From DATCMA01 sp036563645 (GTDB taxonomy: Bacteria > Actinomycetota > Actinomycetes > Mycobacteriales > Micromonosporaceae): a DNA stretch of 64,000 nt. Position 1 is the stretch's first letter. Each line of letters opens with the position of its first letter. The stretch spans positions 18,702 to 82,701 of the forward strand of contig DATCMA010000048.1 in NCBI GenBank assembly GCA_036563645.1, written 5' to 3'. Made by a program: the position numbers and the translations under genes. The notes under the pieces are model-generated. The model saw nothing but the letters and a program-made list of their open reading frames with translations, made no database searches and was not told the DNA's origin. Shown here one piece after another: positions 41,309-50,048 of this stretch.

Positions 41309-42208
41309 ATGACCGCCACGACCACCCCGTCCGACACGGTGGTAGTGCTCGACCCGGCCACCTGGCGGGCGCGACGCGACGCGCACCGCGCCACGATCGA
41401 CCGGTGGCTCGCCGAGCACCTCGAACGGCGGCAGCACGGCCGCAAGCATCCTGTCGAGGACTTTCTCTTCACCTACTACTCGTACCGGCCGGGACAGTTG
41501 CGGCGCTGGCATCCGGGGGCCGGGGTGCTCCTCGTCGACGCCGACCCCGCCGAGTTCGGCCGCGACTACCGGGCGGTCGACGGCGGAGTGATGGTGGACA
41601 CCTCGGCGATCCTCCAGCGCCGCGAGGAGTCCGTGCGGTGGATTCGGACGCTGCTGGCGAACACTGCGGCGCGTCGCCCTCACCTGGCGTGCTTCAACCT
41701 GCACGAGTGGGCCATGGTGTACCGGCAGCGTCCGGAGGAGCTGCGGCACGCGGGCTGGCCGTTGCGGCTGGGGCCGGAGGGGAGCGCTCAGGTCGTCGAG
41801 GAGCTGGGCGTCCGGTGCACTCACTTCGACGCGTACCGGTTCTTCACCCCCGAGGCGCGACCGCTCAATCAGCGGTGCCTGACGCGCGAGGGGCAGCTCG
41901 ACAACGAGCAGCCGGGCTGCCTGCACGCGAACATGGACCTCTACAAGTTCGCCTACAAGCTCTCTCCGCTCATCCCGAGCGAACTCCTCGCCGAGACGTT
42001 CGCCCTCGCCCGGGAGATCCGCGCGCTCGACATGCGCGCCTCCCCGTACGACCTCTCGGCGCTCGGCTACACCCCAGTGCGGATTGAAACCCCCGAGGGC
42101 CGGGCCGAGTACGTCGCGGCCCAACGCGAGTTCGCCCGCCGCGCCGCGCTGCTGCGCGCCCGCCTCATCGAGGCGATCGACCGCGCGCTGGCCCTGGCCG
42201 GGCGCTAG
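41309..42208 (+). CDS. Conserved actinobacterial protein, annotated 3-methyladenine DNA glycosylase
   Basis: A 299-residue protein with HPVEDFLFTYYSYRPGQLRRWHPG (about 47-70) and LACFNLHEWAMVYR (about 121-134) as its best conserved blocks. Homologues I recall in actinobacteria are labelled 3-methyladenine DNA glycosylase. I see no helix-hairpin-helix with catalytic Asp or AAG fold motif, so that label is weak. The ATG follows TACCCT by seven bases, with GGAG in between. Its stop shares the CTAG at 42205-42208 with the convergent protease gene. Confidence 0.55.
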   Translation: MTATTTPSDTVVVLDPATWRARRDAHRATIDRWLAEHLERRQHGRKHPVEDFLFTYYSYRPGQLRRWHPGAGVLLVDADPAEFGRDYRAVDGGVMVDTSAILQRREESVRWIRTLLANTAARRPHLACFNLHEWAMVYRQRPEELRHAGWPLRLGPEGSAQVVEELGVRCTHFDAYRFFTPEARPLNQRCLTREGQLDNEQPGCLHANMDLYKFAYKLSPLIPSELLAETFALAREIRALDMRASPYDLSALGYTPVRIETPEGRAEYVAAQREFARRAALLRARLIEAIDRALALAGR

Positions 42209-43122
42209 CCGCCCTGCCGGATGAGTCGCTCCGCGACCTGTTCGGCGCGCTGAATCGGGATCGCGAAGCCGATGCCGATGTTGCCGCCCGTGCCGTCGAG
42301 CGTGGCGATCGCGGTGTTAACCCCGATCACCTCACCCCGCGCGTTGACGAGCGGTCCCCCCGAGTTGCCCGGGTTGATGGAGGCGTCCGTCTGGACCGCG
42401 GACTGCCGTCCCCCATTGCCGAGGCGCACCTGACGGTCGAGCGCGCTGACGATACCCGCGGTGACCGTGCCCGACAGCCCCAGCGGGGCACCCACCGCGA
42501 GCACCGACTCCCCGACCCGGGTGCTGTTCGGGGCGGCCAGCGGCAAGGGCCGCAACCCCGCCGAGGGCGGAACTTTGAGCACCGCGATGTCGCTGTCCGG
42601 ATCCCTCCCGACGACCTCGGCGGGCATCCGCCGGCCGTCGGGGCCGACAACGGTCACCTGACTCCGGTCCGCGGAGGCGCCAGCGGAGGCGGCGGCGCCA
42701 CTGAGGATGTGGTCGTTGGTGATGATGTGCTGCCGGTCGTCCACTGCGAACCCGGAGCCGCCGGCCGTCTTGCGTCCCCCGACTTGCACGGACACGACTC
42801 CCGGCAGGGCCTGCGCCGCCGCGCTGACGAGGTCCCCCGGAACGTTGGCGATCCCTGGGCTGGGCGACGCCACCGAGACCGCCGGCGCCGGGTCGGAGCC
42901 CGCCACGTACCCCCCAGCGAGCGCACCGGCCACAGTGGAGAGCACCACGACGGCGACGGCGACGAGGAGCGCCCCCGGCCACCGCGCCCACCAGCGCCCG
43001 GCGGCCTCCGCCTCCGGCGGCGCCGGCGGCGCGCTCGCCTGGTCGTCGTGCGCGGACCGCAACTCTGGGGAGACGAACGACGGTCCGCGCGGTTCACCGA
43101 GTCCAGCAGGACCGGTTGTCAT
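42205..43122 (-). CDS. Trypsin-like (S1C) membrane-anchored serine protease without PDZ domain
   Basis: A 305-residue HtrA-family protease with one membrane helix (about 48-70: ALLVAVAVVVLSTVAGALAGGYVAG) and an extracytoplasmic catalytic domain. The triad is His in IITNDHIL, Asp in DSDIAVLK and Ser in NPGNSGGPLV. There is no PDZ domain, unlike DegP; the end (AIPIQRAEQVAERLIRQGG) is the usual C-terminus of the catalytic domain. A perfect AGGAGGG lies five bases before the ATG. It follows the VWA gene by 17 bases and belongs to the MoxR operon. Confidence 0.9.
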   Translation of the reverse strand: MTTGPAGLGEPRGPSFVSPELRSAHDDQASAPPAPPEAEAAGRWWARWPGALLVAVAVVVLSTVAGALAGGYVAGSDPAPAVSVASPSPGIANVPGDLVSAAAQALPGVVSVQVGGRKTAGGSGFAVDDRQHIITNDHILSGAAASAGASADRSQVTVVGPDGRRMPAEVVGRDPDSDIAVLKVPPSAGLRPLPLAAPNSTRVGESVLAVGAPLGLSGTVTAGIVSALDRQVRLGNGGRQSAVQTDASINPGNSGGPLVNARGEVIGVNTAIATLDGTGGNIGIGFAIPIQRAEQVAERLIRQGG

Positions 43123-43139
43123 CGCACCCTCCTAGCGCA

Positions 43140-44102
43140 TCACGGCAGGCGGGAGAACCAGAACAAGGAACCGCCCGCGGCGGCGAGGCCCAACACCAAA
43201 CCCATCCCGATGAAGCGGGCCGACACGTCGCGCCGTTCCGTGCGGTACCCCACCGACGTGCCGATGTCCTCGTACACCTTCCGCAACTCCTCACGGCTGC
43301 CGGCCTCGTGGTAGGCACCGCCGCTGAGCTCAGCGACAGCCCGCAAACTCTCCCCATCCACGGGCACGCGCAGCGTCCGCCCCCCGCCTTGCTCGATGTA
43401 GCCGGACGGCGTGCCGAAGGAGATGGTGTCGATGGGGATCTGCGCCTTGACCGCTTCGTTCGCCGCGGCCTCCGGATCCCGACCGGAGGTGTTGGCACCA
43501 TCGGAGAGCAGCACGATCCGTGCCGGGGGCGGATGGCTCGCCGCCTGCTCGTCCAGGGCGCGAATCGCCTCCAGCGACGTCGTGATCGCGTCCCCGATCG
43601 CGGTGCCTTGGGTCCCGGTCACTCCCTCGGCCAGCCGGTTGATCCCCGCCTTGAGCATGGTCCGGTCGGTACTGGGCGCCACGAGCACCGACGCATTACC
43701 CGCGAACGCGACCAACCCGATGTTGAACTGTCGAGGGAGGTCGTCGACGAACGCGCGCGCCGCGGACTTCGCCGCCGCCAACCGGTTGGGCCGCACGTCG
43801 TGCGCGAGCATCGACGTCGAGACGTCCACCGCCACCATCACCGTGGCGCGCTCCCGCGGCACGCGAACCTCGGCGGTCGGGCGAGCGAAGCCGAGGACGA
43901 GCAGGGTCACCATGGCGAGGAAGAGCCCCGCCGGGAGGTGCCGGCGCCACCCCGGTCGGTCCGGCGCCACCCGATCCAGCAGCCGCAGGTTGGTGAACCG
44001 CAGCGCATACCGGCTACGTCGCCGCTGGGCCACCAGGTAGGCCGCGAGCAGACCGAGCACCCCGACCAACAGCCACAGCCGATACGGCGCCTCCCACCTC
44101 AT
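43140..44102 (-). CDS. VWA-domain membrane protein (BatA-like)
   Basis: A 320-residue protein with two N-terminal membrane helices (about 9-25 and 57-73) and a VWA domain (about 86-270). The MIDAS motif is VAVDVSTSM with DxSxS, plus the Thr in GTAIGDAI and Asp in LLSDGANTS. A C-terminal helix (IGMGLVLGLAAAGGSLFW) ends the protein. BatA-like proteins are usually encoded with MoxR and DUF58. It overlaps the DUF58 stop as ATGA. Confidence 0.88.
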   Translation of the reverse strand: MRWEAPYRLWLLVGVLGLLAAYLVAQRRRSRYALRFTNLRLLDRVAPDRPGWRRHLPAGLFLAMVTLLVLGFARPTAEVRVPRERATVMVAVDVSTSMLAHDVRPNRLAAAKSAARAFVDDLPRQFNIGLVAFAGNASVLVAPSTDRTMLKAGINRLAEGVTGTQGTAIGDAITTSLEAIRALDEQAASHPPPARIVLLSDGANTSGRDPEAAANEAVKAQIPIDTISFGTPSGYIEQGGGRTLRVPVDGESLRAVAELSGGAYHEAGSREELRKVYEDIGTSVGYRTERRDVSARFIGMGLVLGLAAAGGSLFWFSRLP

Positions 44103-45088
44103 GTCCGCGCACCCCCCGTGACGAGCGGCGGCGCAGCGGCCGCCAGTCGACGCTGGACGTGCACATGGCGAACGATGTCCGCGATCCAGTCCCGGTCGGT
44201 CCGCAGCGCCAGCCGCACCGCCCCCGCCCGACGCAGACTCGCGGCCACCGCCGCGCGCTGCGCCGCCGCGGCTTCCGCAAACCGAGCGCGGACCCGACGG
44301 TCGGCGGTCGAGACGTCCCGCCGCCGCCCGCTCTCCGGGTCAATCAGCGTGACGATCCCGATATCGGGCAACTCCTCCTCCCTCGGATCACTGACCTCGA
44401 TGGCGAGCACCTGGTGACGCGCGGCCAGTCGACGCAAGGGCTTCTCCCACTCGGGTATCCCGTCGGGCGAGTCGGGGAGGCCATCCAAGAAGTCGGAGAT
44501 CACCACGGCGAAGCCGCGGCGCACCGCAGCGCGCCCCACCGCGTCAATCGCGGTGGCGAGCGAGGGACCAGCGGCTCCCCCCGGGGCGGGGCGCGGCAAG
44601 GTGAGCAGCGTCCGGAGCACGCCCCACAGGTGCGCGCGTCCACTGTGGGCCGGCACGCGCCACACCCGGTCCGGTCTGAGGACGTGAACCCCGAGGGAAT
44701 TGCCCGCACGCGCGGTGAGGAAACCCACCGCGGCGAGCGCGGCGACCGCCAACTCGCGCTTCTCCAGGTGGGCGGTGCCGAAGTCCATGCTCGCGGTCGC
44801 GTCGACGAGCGCCCACGTGGTGAGGTCCCGGTCGGCGTGGGTCTCCCGCACATGGGGGGTCGCGGTGCGCGCGGTGACCGCCCAATCCATCCGGCGTACC
44901 TCGTCCTCACCGGGCCGATACTCCCGGCAGCCGGCGACCTCGCTGCCCAGCCCGGGCACCAGGCCGAGGTACTCCCCGTGGAGCAGGCCGTCGAGCCGAC
45001 GCGTGATGGCCAGCTCCAACCGGCGCAGCCGGTGGTCCGGTGCGAGGCGCCGCAGCTGCGCGTCCGAGGCGGCCATGGGGGTCGTCAT
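44099..45088 (-). CDS. DUF58 family protein
   Basis: A 329-residue soluble DUF58 protein. The signature REYRPGEDEVRRMDWAVTARTATPHVRE (split: YRPGEDEVRRMDW about 56-68) is the DUF58 core, followed by a VWA-like domain with ALVDATASMDFG. A C-terminal Arg-rich region ends the protein. DUF58 proteins accompany MoxR ATPases and are thought to be their VWA-like partners. The ATG overlaps the moxR stop as ATGA. Confidence 0.9.
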   Translation of the reverse strand: MTTPMAASDAQLRRLAPDHRLRRLELAITRRLDGLLHGEYLGLVPGLGSEVAGCREYRPGEDEVRRMDWAVTARTATPHVRETHADRDLTTWALVDATASMDFGTAHLEKRELAVAALAAVGFLTARAGNSLGVHVLRPDRVWRVPAHSGRAHLWGVLRTLLTLPRPAPGGAAGPSLATAIDAVGRAAVRRGFAVVISDFLDGLPDSPDGIPEWEKPLRRLAARHQVLAIEVSDPREEELPDIGIVTLIDPESGRRRDVSTADRRVRARFAEAAAAQRAAVAASLRRAGAVRLALRTDRDWIADIVRHVHVQRRLAAAAPPLVTGGART

Positions 45089-46101
45089 GCCACCGCCAGG
45101 TCAACGCGGTGTTCGCCGCGCGGCGCCACCCAGGGCGGTGGTACGGCCCGCAGCACCTCCCGCACGATCTCCTGGGGGGAGATCCCCTCCGCGACCGCGT
45201 CGTACGTGAGCACCAACCGGTGGGCCAAGACGTCCTCGGCGAGCTCCTGGACGTCCTCGGGGCAGACGTATTCCCGGCCGCGGATCAGGGCCAAGGCGCG
45301 TGCGGCGGCGGCCAGGCCAAGCGTGGCCCGAGGGCTGGCGCCGTACGCGAGCTGCCCCGCCAGGGGCGCGAGCCCGAACCGCTGCGGATCGCGGGTGGCG
45401 ACCACCAACCGGACGATGTACTCGGCTACCGCGTGGTGAATGAAGACCTGCCGGGCGCGGGCTTGAAGGGCGACCAGACGGTGGGGGTCGAGCACCTGCT
45501 CGGCCCGGGGCGGGGTCGCGCCCATCCGGTACAGGATCGCCAACTCCTCCGCGTCGCTGGGATAGCCGACGATGATCTTCATGAGGAACCGGTCGCGCTG
45601 CGCCTCCGGCAGCTGGTAGACCCCCTCCGATTCGATGGGGTTTTGGGTCGCCAGGACCAGGAACGGTTCCGGCACGCGATAGCTCTGCCCACCGATGGTG
45701 ACCTGGCGCTCGGCCATCGCCTCCAGCAGCGCCGACTGCACTTTCGCCGGCGCGCGGTTGATCTCATCGGCGAGGACGAGGTTCGCCATGACGGGGCCGA
45801 GCTCGACATCGAAGGTTTCGGTCGAGGCGCGGTAGATGCGCGTGCCGACGATGTCCGAGGGGACGAGGTCGGGCGTGAACTGGATCCGGGAGAAGGCGCC
45901 GCCGACCGCGGTGGCGAGCGTCTGGGCGGCCAGGGTCTTGGCAACCCCTGGCACTCCTTCAAGCAGGCAGTGCCCGTCGGCGAGGAGCGCGATGAGGAGC
46001 CGCTCGACGAGCCGGTCCTGACCGACGACGACGCGCTTGACCTCAACCAGCGTCTGTTCGAGCTCACGGGCGGCGGTCTGCGCCGGCGTGGGCATGACCA
46101 T
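45085..46101 (-). CDS. moxR: MoxR-family AAA+ ATPase
   Basis: A 338-residue AAA+ chaperone-like ATPase. Walker A is EGVPGVAKTLAAQ (about residues 49-61), Walker B LADEINRAP, sensor ATQNPIE, and the C-terminal lid contains GASPRATLGLAAAARALA. ATG 46101 has GAGGGAG five bases upstream; earlier in-frame starts lack one. First gene of the MoxR-DUF58-VWA-protease operon, whose members assemble or mature envelope complexes in other bacteria; the client here is unknown. Confidence 0.92.
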   Translation of the reverse strand: MVMPTPAQTAARELEQTLVEVKRVVVGQDRLVERLLIALLADGHCLLEGVPGVAKTLAAQTLATAVGGAFSRIQFTPDLVPSDIVGTRIYRASTETFDVELGPVMANLVLADEINRAPAKVQSALLEAMAERQVTIGGQSYRVPEPFLVLATQNPIESEGVYQLPEAQRDRFLMKIIVGYPSDAEELAILYRMGATPPRAEQVLDPHRLVALQARARQVFIHHAVAEYIVRLVVATRDPQRFGLAPLAGQLAYGASPRATLGLAAAARALALIRGREYVCPEDVQELAEDVLAHRLVLTYDAVAEGISPQEIVREVLRAVPPPWVAPRGEHRVDLAVA

Positions 46102-46207
46102 GACGGCTCCCTCGGTCACGCGATGGGCAGCGGTCGGCCCGACCGCGCGGGTCGGGCGCATGTCGCTTGCCCAGCAATCGCCGCCTCTAACGCCTCACCA
46201 CACGCGA

Positions 46208-46240
46208 GGGGCCCCTCCCCCACATGCGGGGAAGGGGCCC
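46208..46240 (-). terminator. Hairpin between cimA and moxR
   Basis: A GC stem of 12 pairs with one bulge (46208-46220 with 46228-46240) and a 7-base loop, 36 bases past the cimA stop in its direction of transcription. No U-tract. Confidence 0.65.
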
Positions 46241-46275
46241 GCACCCACCACCTCCGCCACCGGCGGCGCCCGATG

Positions 46276-47883
46276 TCAGGCGACGGTCGCCGCCGAGGCG
46301 CTCTTCATCAAGCCGTACGTCAACGCGTCGACCAGCGCCTGCCAACTCGCCTCGACGACGTTCTCGTGCACACCCACGGTCGTCCAGTCCTGGCCCTGCT
46401 GGCCCGCGGTCTCCACGAGCACGCGGGTGACCGCGCCGGTGCCGTGGCTGCCCTCCAGGATGCGCACCTTGTAGTCGGCGAGCTGGAAGCTGGCGAGTTC
46501 GGGATAGTGCCGCAGCAGGGCGATCCGCAGCGCCTCGTCCAAGGCGTTGACCGGACCGTTGCCCTCCGCGGTGGCGATCACACGTTCGCCCCGCACCCGC
46601 ACCTTGACGGTCGCCTCCGAGGTCACCGCGCCGTCCTCACGGTGCTCGACGATCACCCGGTATGACTCCAGGGTGAACGGCCGCGCGGTCGCCACCCCGG
46701 TCTCTGCCTCGAGCTCCCCGCGGACCAACAGCTCGAACGACGCGTCGGCGGCCTCGAACGACCACCCCTCCGCCTCCAACTCCTTGACCCGCTGGGTGAC
46801 CCGGGACAAGGCCTCCGGGTACTCGGCAAGGTCCACACCGAGCTCGCGGCTCTTGAGCTCCACGCTGGCGCGGCCGGCCATCTCGGTCACGAGGATCCGC
46901 ATGTCGTTGCCGACCACCGCGGGGTCGATGTGGTTGTAGAGCACGGGATCCACCTTGATCGCGCTCGCGTGCAGGCCGGCCTTGTGCGCGAACGCCGCGG
47001 CACCGACGTACGGCTGGTGGGTGTCGGGAGCGATGTTCGCGATCTCCGCGATCGCGTGCGACACCCGCACCATCTTCTCGATGCACCCCTCGGGCAGGAC
47101 GGGGATCCCGAGCTTGAGCTGGAGGTTGCCGACCACCGCGAAGAGGTCCGCGTTGCCGGCGCGTTCGCCGTAGCCGTTCGCGGTGACTTGGACGTGCCGG
47201 ACCCCGGCCTCCACCGCGGCGACGGTGTTCGCCACCGCGCACGAGGTGTCGTCCTGGCAGTGGATGCCGAGCCGATCGGGGGCCACCCCGATCCGGTCGA
47301 CCAGCTCCTGAATCGCGGCTGTCACCCGCGACGGGAGCATGCCGCCGTTGGTGTCACACAGCACCGCGACCTCGGCGCCCGCCTCCAGCGCGGCGGCCAC
47401 GACGGCGCTGGCATACTCCGGATCCGCGCGGAAGCCGTCGAAGAAGTGCTCACAGTCGAGGAAGACGCGACGCCCTTCGGCGACGAAGTGCGCGACGGTG
47501 TCGCGGACCATCGCGAGGTTCTCCTCAGCGGTGGTGCGCAGCGCCCGCTCGACGTGCCGAATGTCGGACTTGGCGACCAGGCAGACCGCGGCGGTCTCGG
47601 CGTCGAGCAGAGCCCGCACCTGCGGGTCGTCCGTCACCGCTACGCCAGGCTTCCGGGTCGAACCGAAGGCGACGAGAACGGCATGTCGCAGGTTGAGCTC
47701 GGTGCGTGCGCGTCGGAAGAACTCCGTGTCCTTGGGCATCGCCCCGGGCCACCCGCCTTCGATGAAGCCCACACCGAGCTCGTCGAGCAGCCGGGCGACG
47801 GCGAGCTTGTCAGCGACGGAGTAGCTAATCCCCTCACGCTGGGCTCCGTCGCGGAGCGTCGTGTCATACAACTGGATCGTCAT
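46276..47883 (-). CDS. cimA: Citramalate synthase (CimA type)
   Basis: Condenses pyruvate and acetyl-CoA to (R)-citramalate, a threonine-independent route to isoleucine. The 535-residue protein has a TIM barrel (LYDTTLRDGAQ about 5-15, GFIEGGWPGA about 39-48, LCDTNGGMLPS about 175-185, NGYGERAGNADL). The C-terminal regulatory domain (about 400-535) is LeuA-like. The family's metal motif HxH is H208-C-Q210 here, so the second ligand is glutamine. An alternative is a 2-isopropylmalate synthase-like enzyme, but the ilv/leu context fits citramalate. It is preceded by an attenuator-like leader. Confidence 0.88.
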   Translation of the reverse strand: MTIQLYDTTLRDGAQREGISYSVADKLAVARLLDELGVGFIEGGWPGAMPKDTEFFRRARTELNLRHAVLVAFGSTRKPGVAVTDDPQVRALLDAETAAVCLVAKSDIRHVERALRTTAEENLAMVRDTVAHFVAEGRRVFLDCEHFFDGFRADPEYASAVVAAALEAGAEVAVLCDTNGGMLPSRVTAAIQELVDRIGVAPDRLGIHCQDDTSCAVANTVAAVEAGVRHVQVTANGYGERAGNADLFAVVGNLQLKLGIPVLPEGCIEKMVRVSHAIAEIANIAPDTHQPYVGAAAFAHKAGLHASAIKVDPVLYNHIDPAVVGNDMRILVTEMAGRASVELKSRELGVDLAEYPEALSRVTQRVKELEAEGWSFEAADASFELLVRGELEAETGVATARPFTLESYRVIVEHREDGAVTSEATVKVRVRGERVIATAEGNGPVNALDEALRIALLRHYPELASFQLADYKVRILEGSHGTGAVTRVLVETAGQQGQDWTTVGVHENVVEASWQALVDALTYGLMKSASAATVA

Positions 47884-47951
47884 GTTCTGCTCCTCTCGTC
47901 GGACCTGCGGACCTCCCCGCGTCCGCCGCCCGGCGCCCCACCGCGGCCCAA

Positions 47952-48012
47952 CAAAAAGACCCCCCGGTGACCACGGGAGGTCTGCGCGCTCGGCGGAGGG
48001 GTCGCCGGCGCG
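47952..48012 (-). promoter_or_regulatory. Attenuator-type hairpins upstream of cimA
   Basis: Read on the minus strand after the leader stop codon: an 11-bp stem with one bulge (48012 to about 47984), then a terminator of ten pairs (47983-47974 with 47966-47957, one G-U) closed by a 7-base loop and followed by TTTTTG (47957-47952). The terminator ends 69 bases upstream of cimA. The segment GACCCCTCC (48003-47995) can also pair with the terminator's 3' arm, giving an antiterminator. This is the architecture of leader-peptide attenuation. Confidence 0.75.
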
Positions 48013-48045
48013 CTAGGGGCCAATAATGAGCACGAGGTGGGTCAC
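48013..48045 (-). CDS. Leader peptide of cimA, Leu-Val-Leu-Ile-Ile
   Basis: A 10-residue ORF reading MTHLVLIIGP, starting GTG at 48045 and stopping TAG at 48015-48013. Five consecutive branched-chain residues sit just before the first hairpin. No ribosome site is visible; CAAAGT about 8 bases upstream could be a -10, so the leader may be leaderless. Two ATT isoleucine codons are rare in this GC-rich genome and would heighten sensitivity to charged tRNA-Ile. Expression of cimA would rise when Leu/Val/Ile are scarce. Confidence 0.7.
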   Translation of the reverse strand: MTHLVLIIGP

Positions 48046-48133
48046 GGGATCGTACTTTGCCACTATCGGCGCTCATCGGGAAGAGCAGACCGCATTCTGA
48101 GACGCGGCGTGTCGTACCGCTACGGTGGCGGAC

Positions 48134-48880
48134 ATGACGCTCACGTCCGACGACACCCGTGCCCCTACCTTTGTCAACCTCTTCAACTTCCGGGACATCG
48201 GCGGCTACCCCGGCCTCGACGGCCGGATCGTCCGACCACGCCGCGTCTACCGATCCGACTCGTTACACCGGCTCGCCGGCGCCGATGAGGCCACGTTCCG
48301 CGCGCTCGGCATCCGCACGGTCATCGACCTGCGCCGCCCGTCCGAGATCGCGCGGCACGGCCGCGTTCCCGACTACGACGGGATCGACTACCGCCACGTG
48401 TACCTGGTGCACCAGGAGTGGTCCGAGATCCCGTACGACGAGGAGAAAGGCGAAGCGCGCTACCTCGCGGACCGATACCACGACCTCACCGAGCAAGCCG
48501 CCGACGGCATCGTGACCGCTCTCACGCTGCTTTCCGAGGAAGAGACCGCCCCCGTGGTGGTGCACTGCGCGGCGGGCAAGGATCGCACCGGGGTGGTGTG
48601 CGCGCTGACCCTGGCCTTGCTCGGCGTCCCCGACGAGATCATCGCCGAGGAGTACGCCCTGACCACCGTGGGGATGAAACGGTTCCTCGCCTGGTACCAG
48701 GCGCGCTTCCCCACGCGGCGCACCGTGCCCGCCTACTTCGCCTCTCCGCCGGAGGCGATGCGAATCTTCCTCGCCGAACTCCGCGAGCGGTATGGGTCGG
48801 TGGAGCGCTACGTGCTCGACGCCGGGCTGCCCGCCGAGCGGATCACCATGCTGCGCCGCCACCTGCTCGCCCCAGCCTGA
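48134..48880 (+). CDS. Tyrosine-protein phosphatase (PtpB/DSP-like)
   Basis: A 248-residue phosphatase with the CX5R loop VVHCAAGKDRTGVV (about residues 138-151), which matches the HCxAGKDRTG motif of lipid- and tyrosine-phosphatases such as mycobacterial PtpB. Other features are NFRDIGGYPG (about 18-27) and RVYRSDSLHRL. The ATG at 48134 follows TACGGT by seven bases with no ribosome site, so a leaderless mRNA is likely; an upstream in-frame GTG at 48125 is the other candidate. It diverges from the cimA leader and faces ilvE across a terminator. Confidence 0.88.
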   Translation: MTLTSDDTRAPTFVNLFNFRDIGGYPGLDGRIVRPRRVYRSDSLHRLAGADEATFRALGIRTVIDLRRPSEIARHGRVPDYDGIDYRHVYLVHQEWSEIPYDEEKGEARYLADRYHDLTEQAADGIVTALTLLSEEETAPVVVHCAAGKDRTGVVCALTLALLGVPDEIIAEEYALTTVGMKRFLAWYQARFPTRRTVPAYFASPPEAMRIFLAELRERYGSVERYVLDAGLPAERITMLRRHLLAPA

Positions 48881-48908
48881 CCGCAGCGGCCGGTCGGCAC
48901 CCGGCTCC

Positions 48909-48936
48909 CCGCCGGTGGCGTTGGCGCCACCGGCGG
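48909..48936. terminator. Bidirectional terminator between the phosphatase gene and ilvE
   Basis: A perfect 12-bp stem (CCGCCGGTGGCG at 48909-48920 and complement at 48925-48936) with loop TTGG. It lies between convergent genes. No U-tract. Confidence 0.75.
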
Positions 48937-48950
48937 TGGGGAGACGACGA

Positions 48951-50048
48951 TCAGAGCACCCGGTAGACCCACCCGTGACGGTCCTCGATCCGGCCCCGCT
49001 GCAGGTCGATCAGGGTTTGCCGGAGCCGGTTGGTCACCGCACCGCCCGCGGCGTCCGGCATGGTGAAGGACCCATCGGGGTAGCGCACCTCCCCGATCGG
49101 GGTGATGACCGCCGCGGTGCCGCACGCGAACACCTCCCGGATGCGCCCGCTGGTCGCGTCCGCGCGCCACTCCTCGAAGGTGACCGGCCGCTCGACGACC
49201 GTGTAACCGTCCTCGCGGGCCAACGTGATGATCGAATCCCGGGTGACGCCAGGCAGGATGGTGCCGGTCAACGGCGGGGTGACCAAGGTGCCGTCGTCGT
49301 AGACGAAGAAGATGTTCATCCCGCCGAGCTCCTCGATGTAGCGGCGCTCCACCACATCGAGGAAGACCACCTGGTCGCAGTCGTGCGCCAGCGCCTCGGC
49401 GTGCGCGGCCAACGAGGCCGCGTAGTTACCCCCGCACTTGACCGCGCCGGTACCGCCGGGCGCGGCCCGCGTGTACTGCGGGCTGACCCAGACGGTGACC
49501 GGCTTGACGCCTCCGGAGAAGTAGCTGCCGACCGGGCTGGCGATCACCACGTAGAGGTACTCGTGCGCGGGGCGCACCCCGAGGAAGACCTCGGTGGCGA
49601 ACATGAACGGGCGCAGGTAGAGGCTGCCGTCCTCGCCCGGCGGAATCCACTCCCGGTCGATGGTGATGAGGTGCCGCAGCGAGTCCAGGAACACCGACTC
49701 CGGCAGCCGGGGCATCGCCATCCGCTCCGCGGAGGCGTTGAAGCGGGCGGCGTTCGCCTCGGGCCGGAACATCGTCACCCCACCGTCGGCCGCGTGGTAG
49801 GCCTTCAGCCCTTCGAAGATCTCCTGCGCGTAGTGCAGGACCGCGGCCGCCGGATCCATCGGGATCGGCGCGCGTGCCTCGACGCGCGCGTCATACCACC
49901 CTTTTCCCTCGGCGTACCGAATCGTGACCATGTGGTCGGTGAAGACCCGACCAAATCCCGGATTGGCCAGCAGGGCGGCGCGCTCCGCAGCCGGTACCGG
50001 CTGAGGATTCGGACGAATCTCGAACTCGAGTGTCTCACCACCGCTCAT
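48951..50048 (-). CDS. ilvE: Branched-chain amino acid aminotransferase
   Basis: PLP enzyme that transaminates the keto acids of Leu, Ile and Val. Residues 1-365 include EFEIRPNPQPV, the IHYAQEIFEGLKAY-type segment LHYAQEIFEGLKAY (about 71-84), LYLRPFMFATE, and the catalytic Lys in AVKCGGNYAASLAAHAEA (about 201-218). The C-terminal FACGTAAVITPIGEV is also present. GGAGG lies eight bases before ATG 50048 and five before a GTG one codon earlier; either may start. It follows leuB with 200 bases between. Confidence 0.95.
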   Translation of the reverse strand: MSGGETLEFEIRPNPQPVPAAERAALLANPGFGRVFTDHMVTIRYAEGKGWYDARVEARAPIPMDPAAAVLHYAQEIFEGLKAYHAADGGVTMFRPEANAARFNASAERMAMPRLPESVFLDSLRHLITIDREWIPPGEDGSLYLRPFMFATEVFLGVRPAHEYLYVVIASPVGSYFSGGVKPVTVWVSPQYTRAAPGGTGAVKCGGNYAASLAAHAEALAHDCDQVVFLDVVERRYIEELGGMNIFFVYDDGTLVTPPLTGTILPGVTRDSIITLAREDGYTVVERPVTFEEWRADATSGRIREVFACGTAAVITPIGEVRYPDGSFTMPDAAGGAVTNRLRQTLIDLQRGRIEDRHGWVYRVL

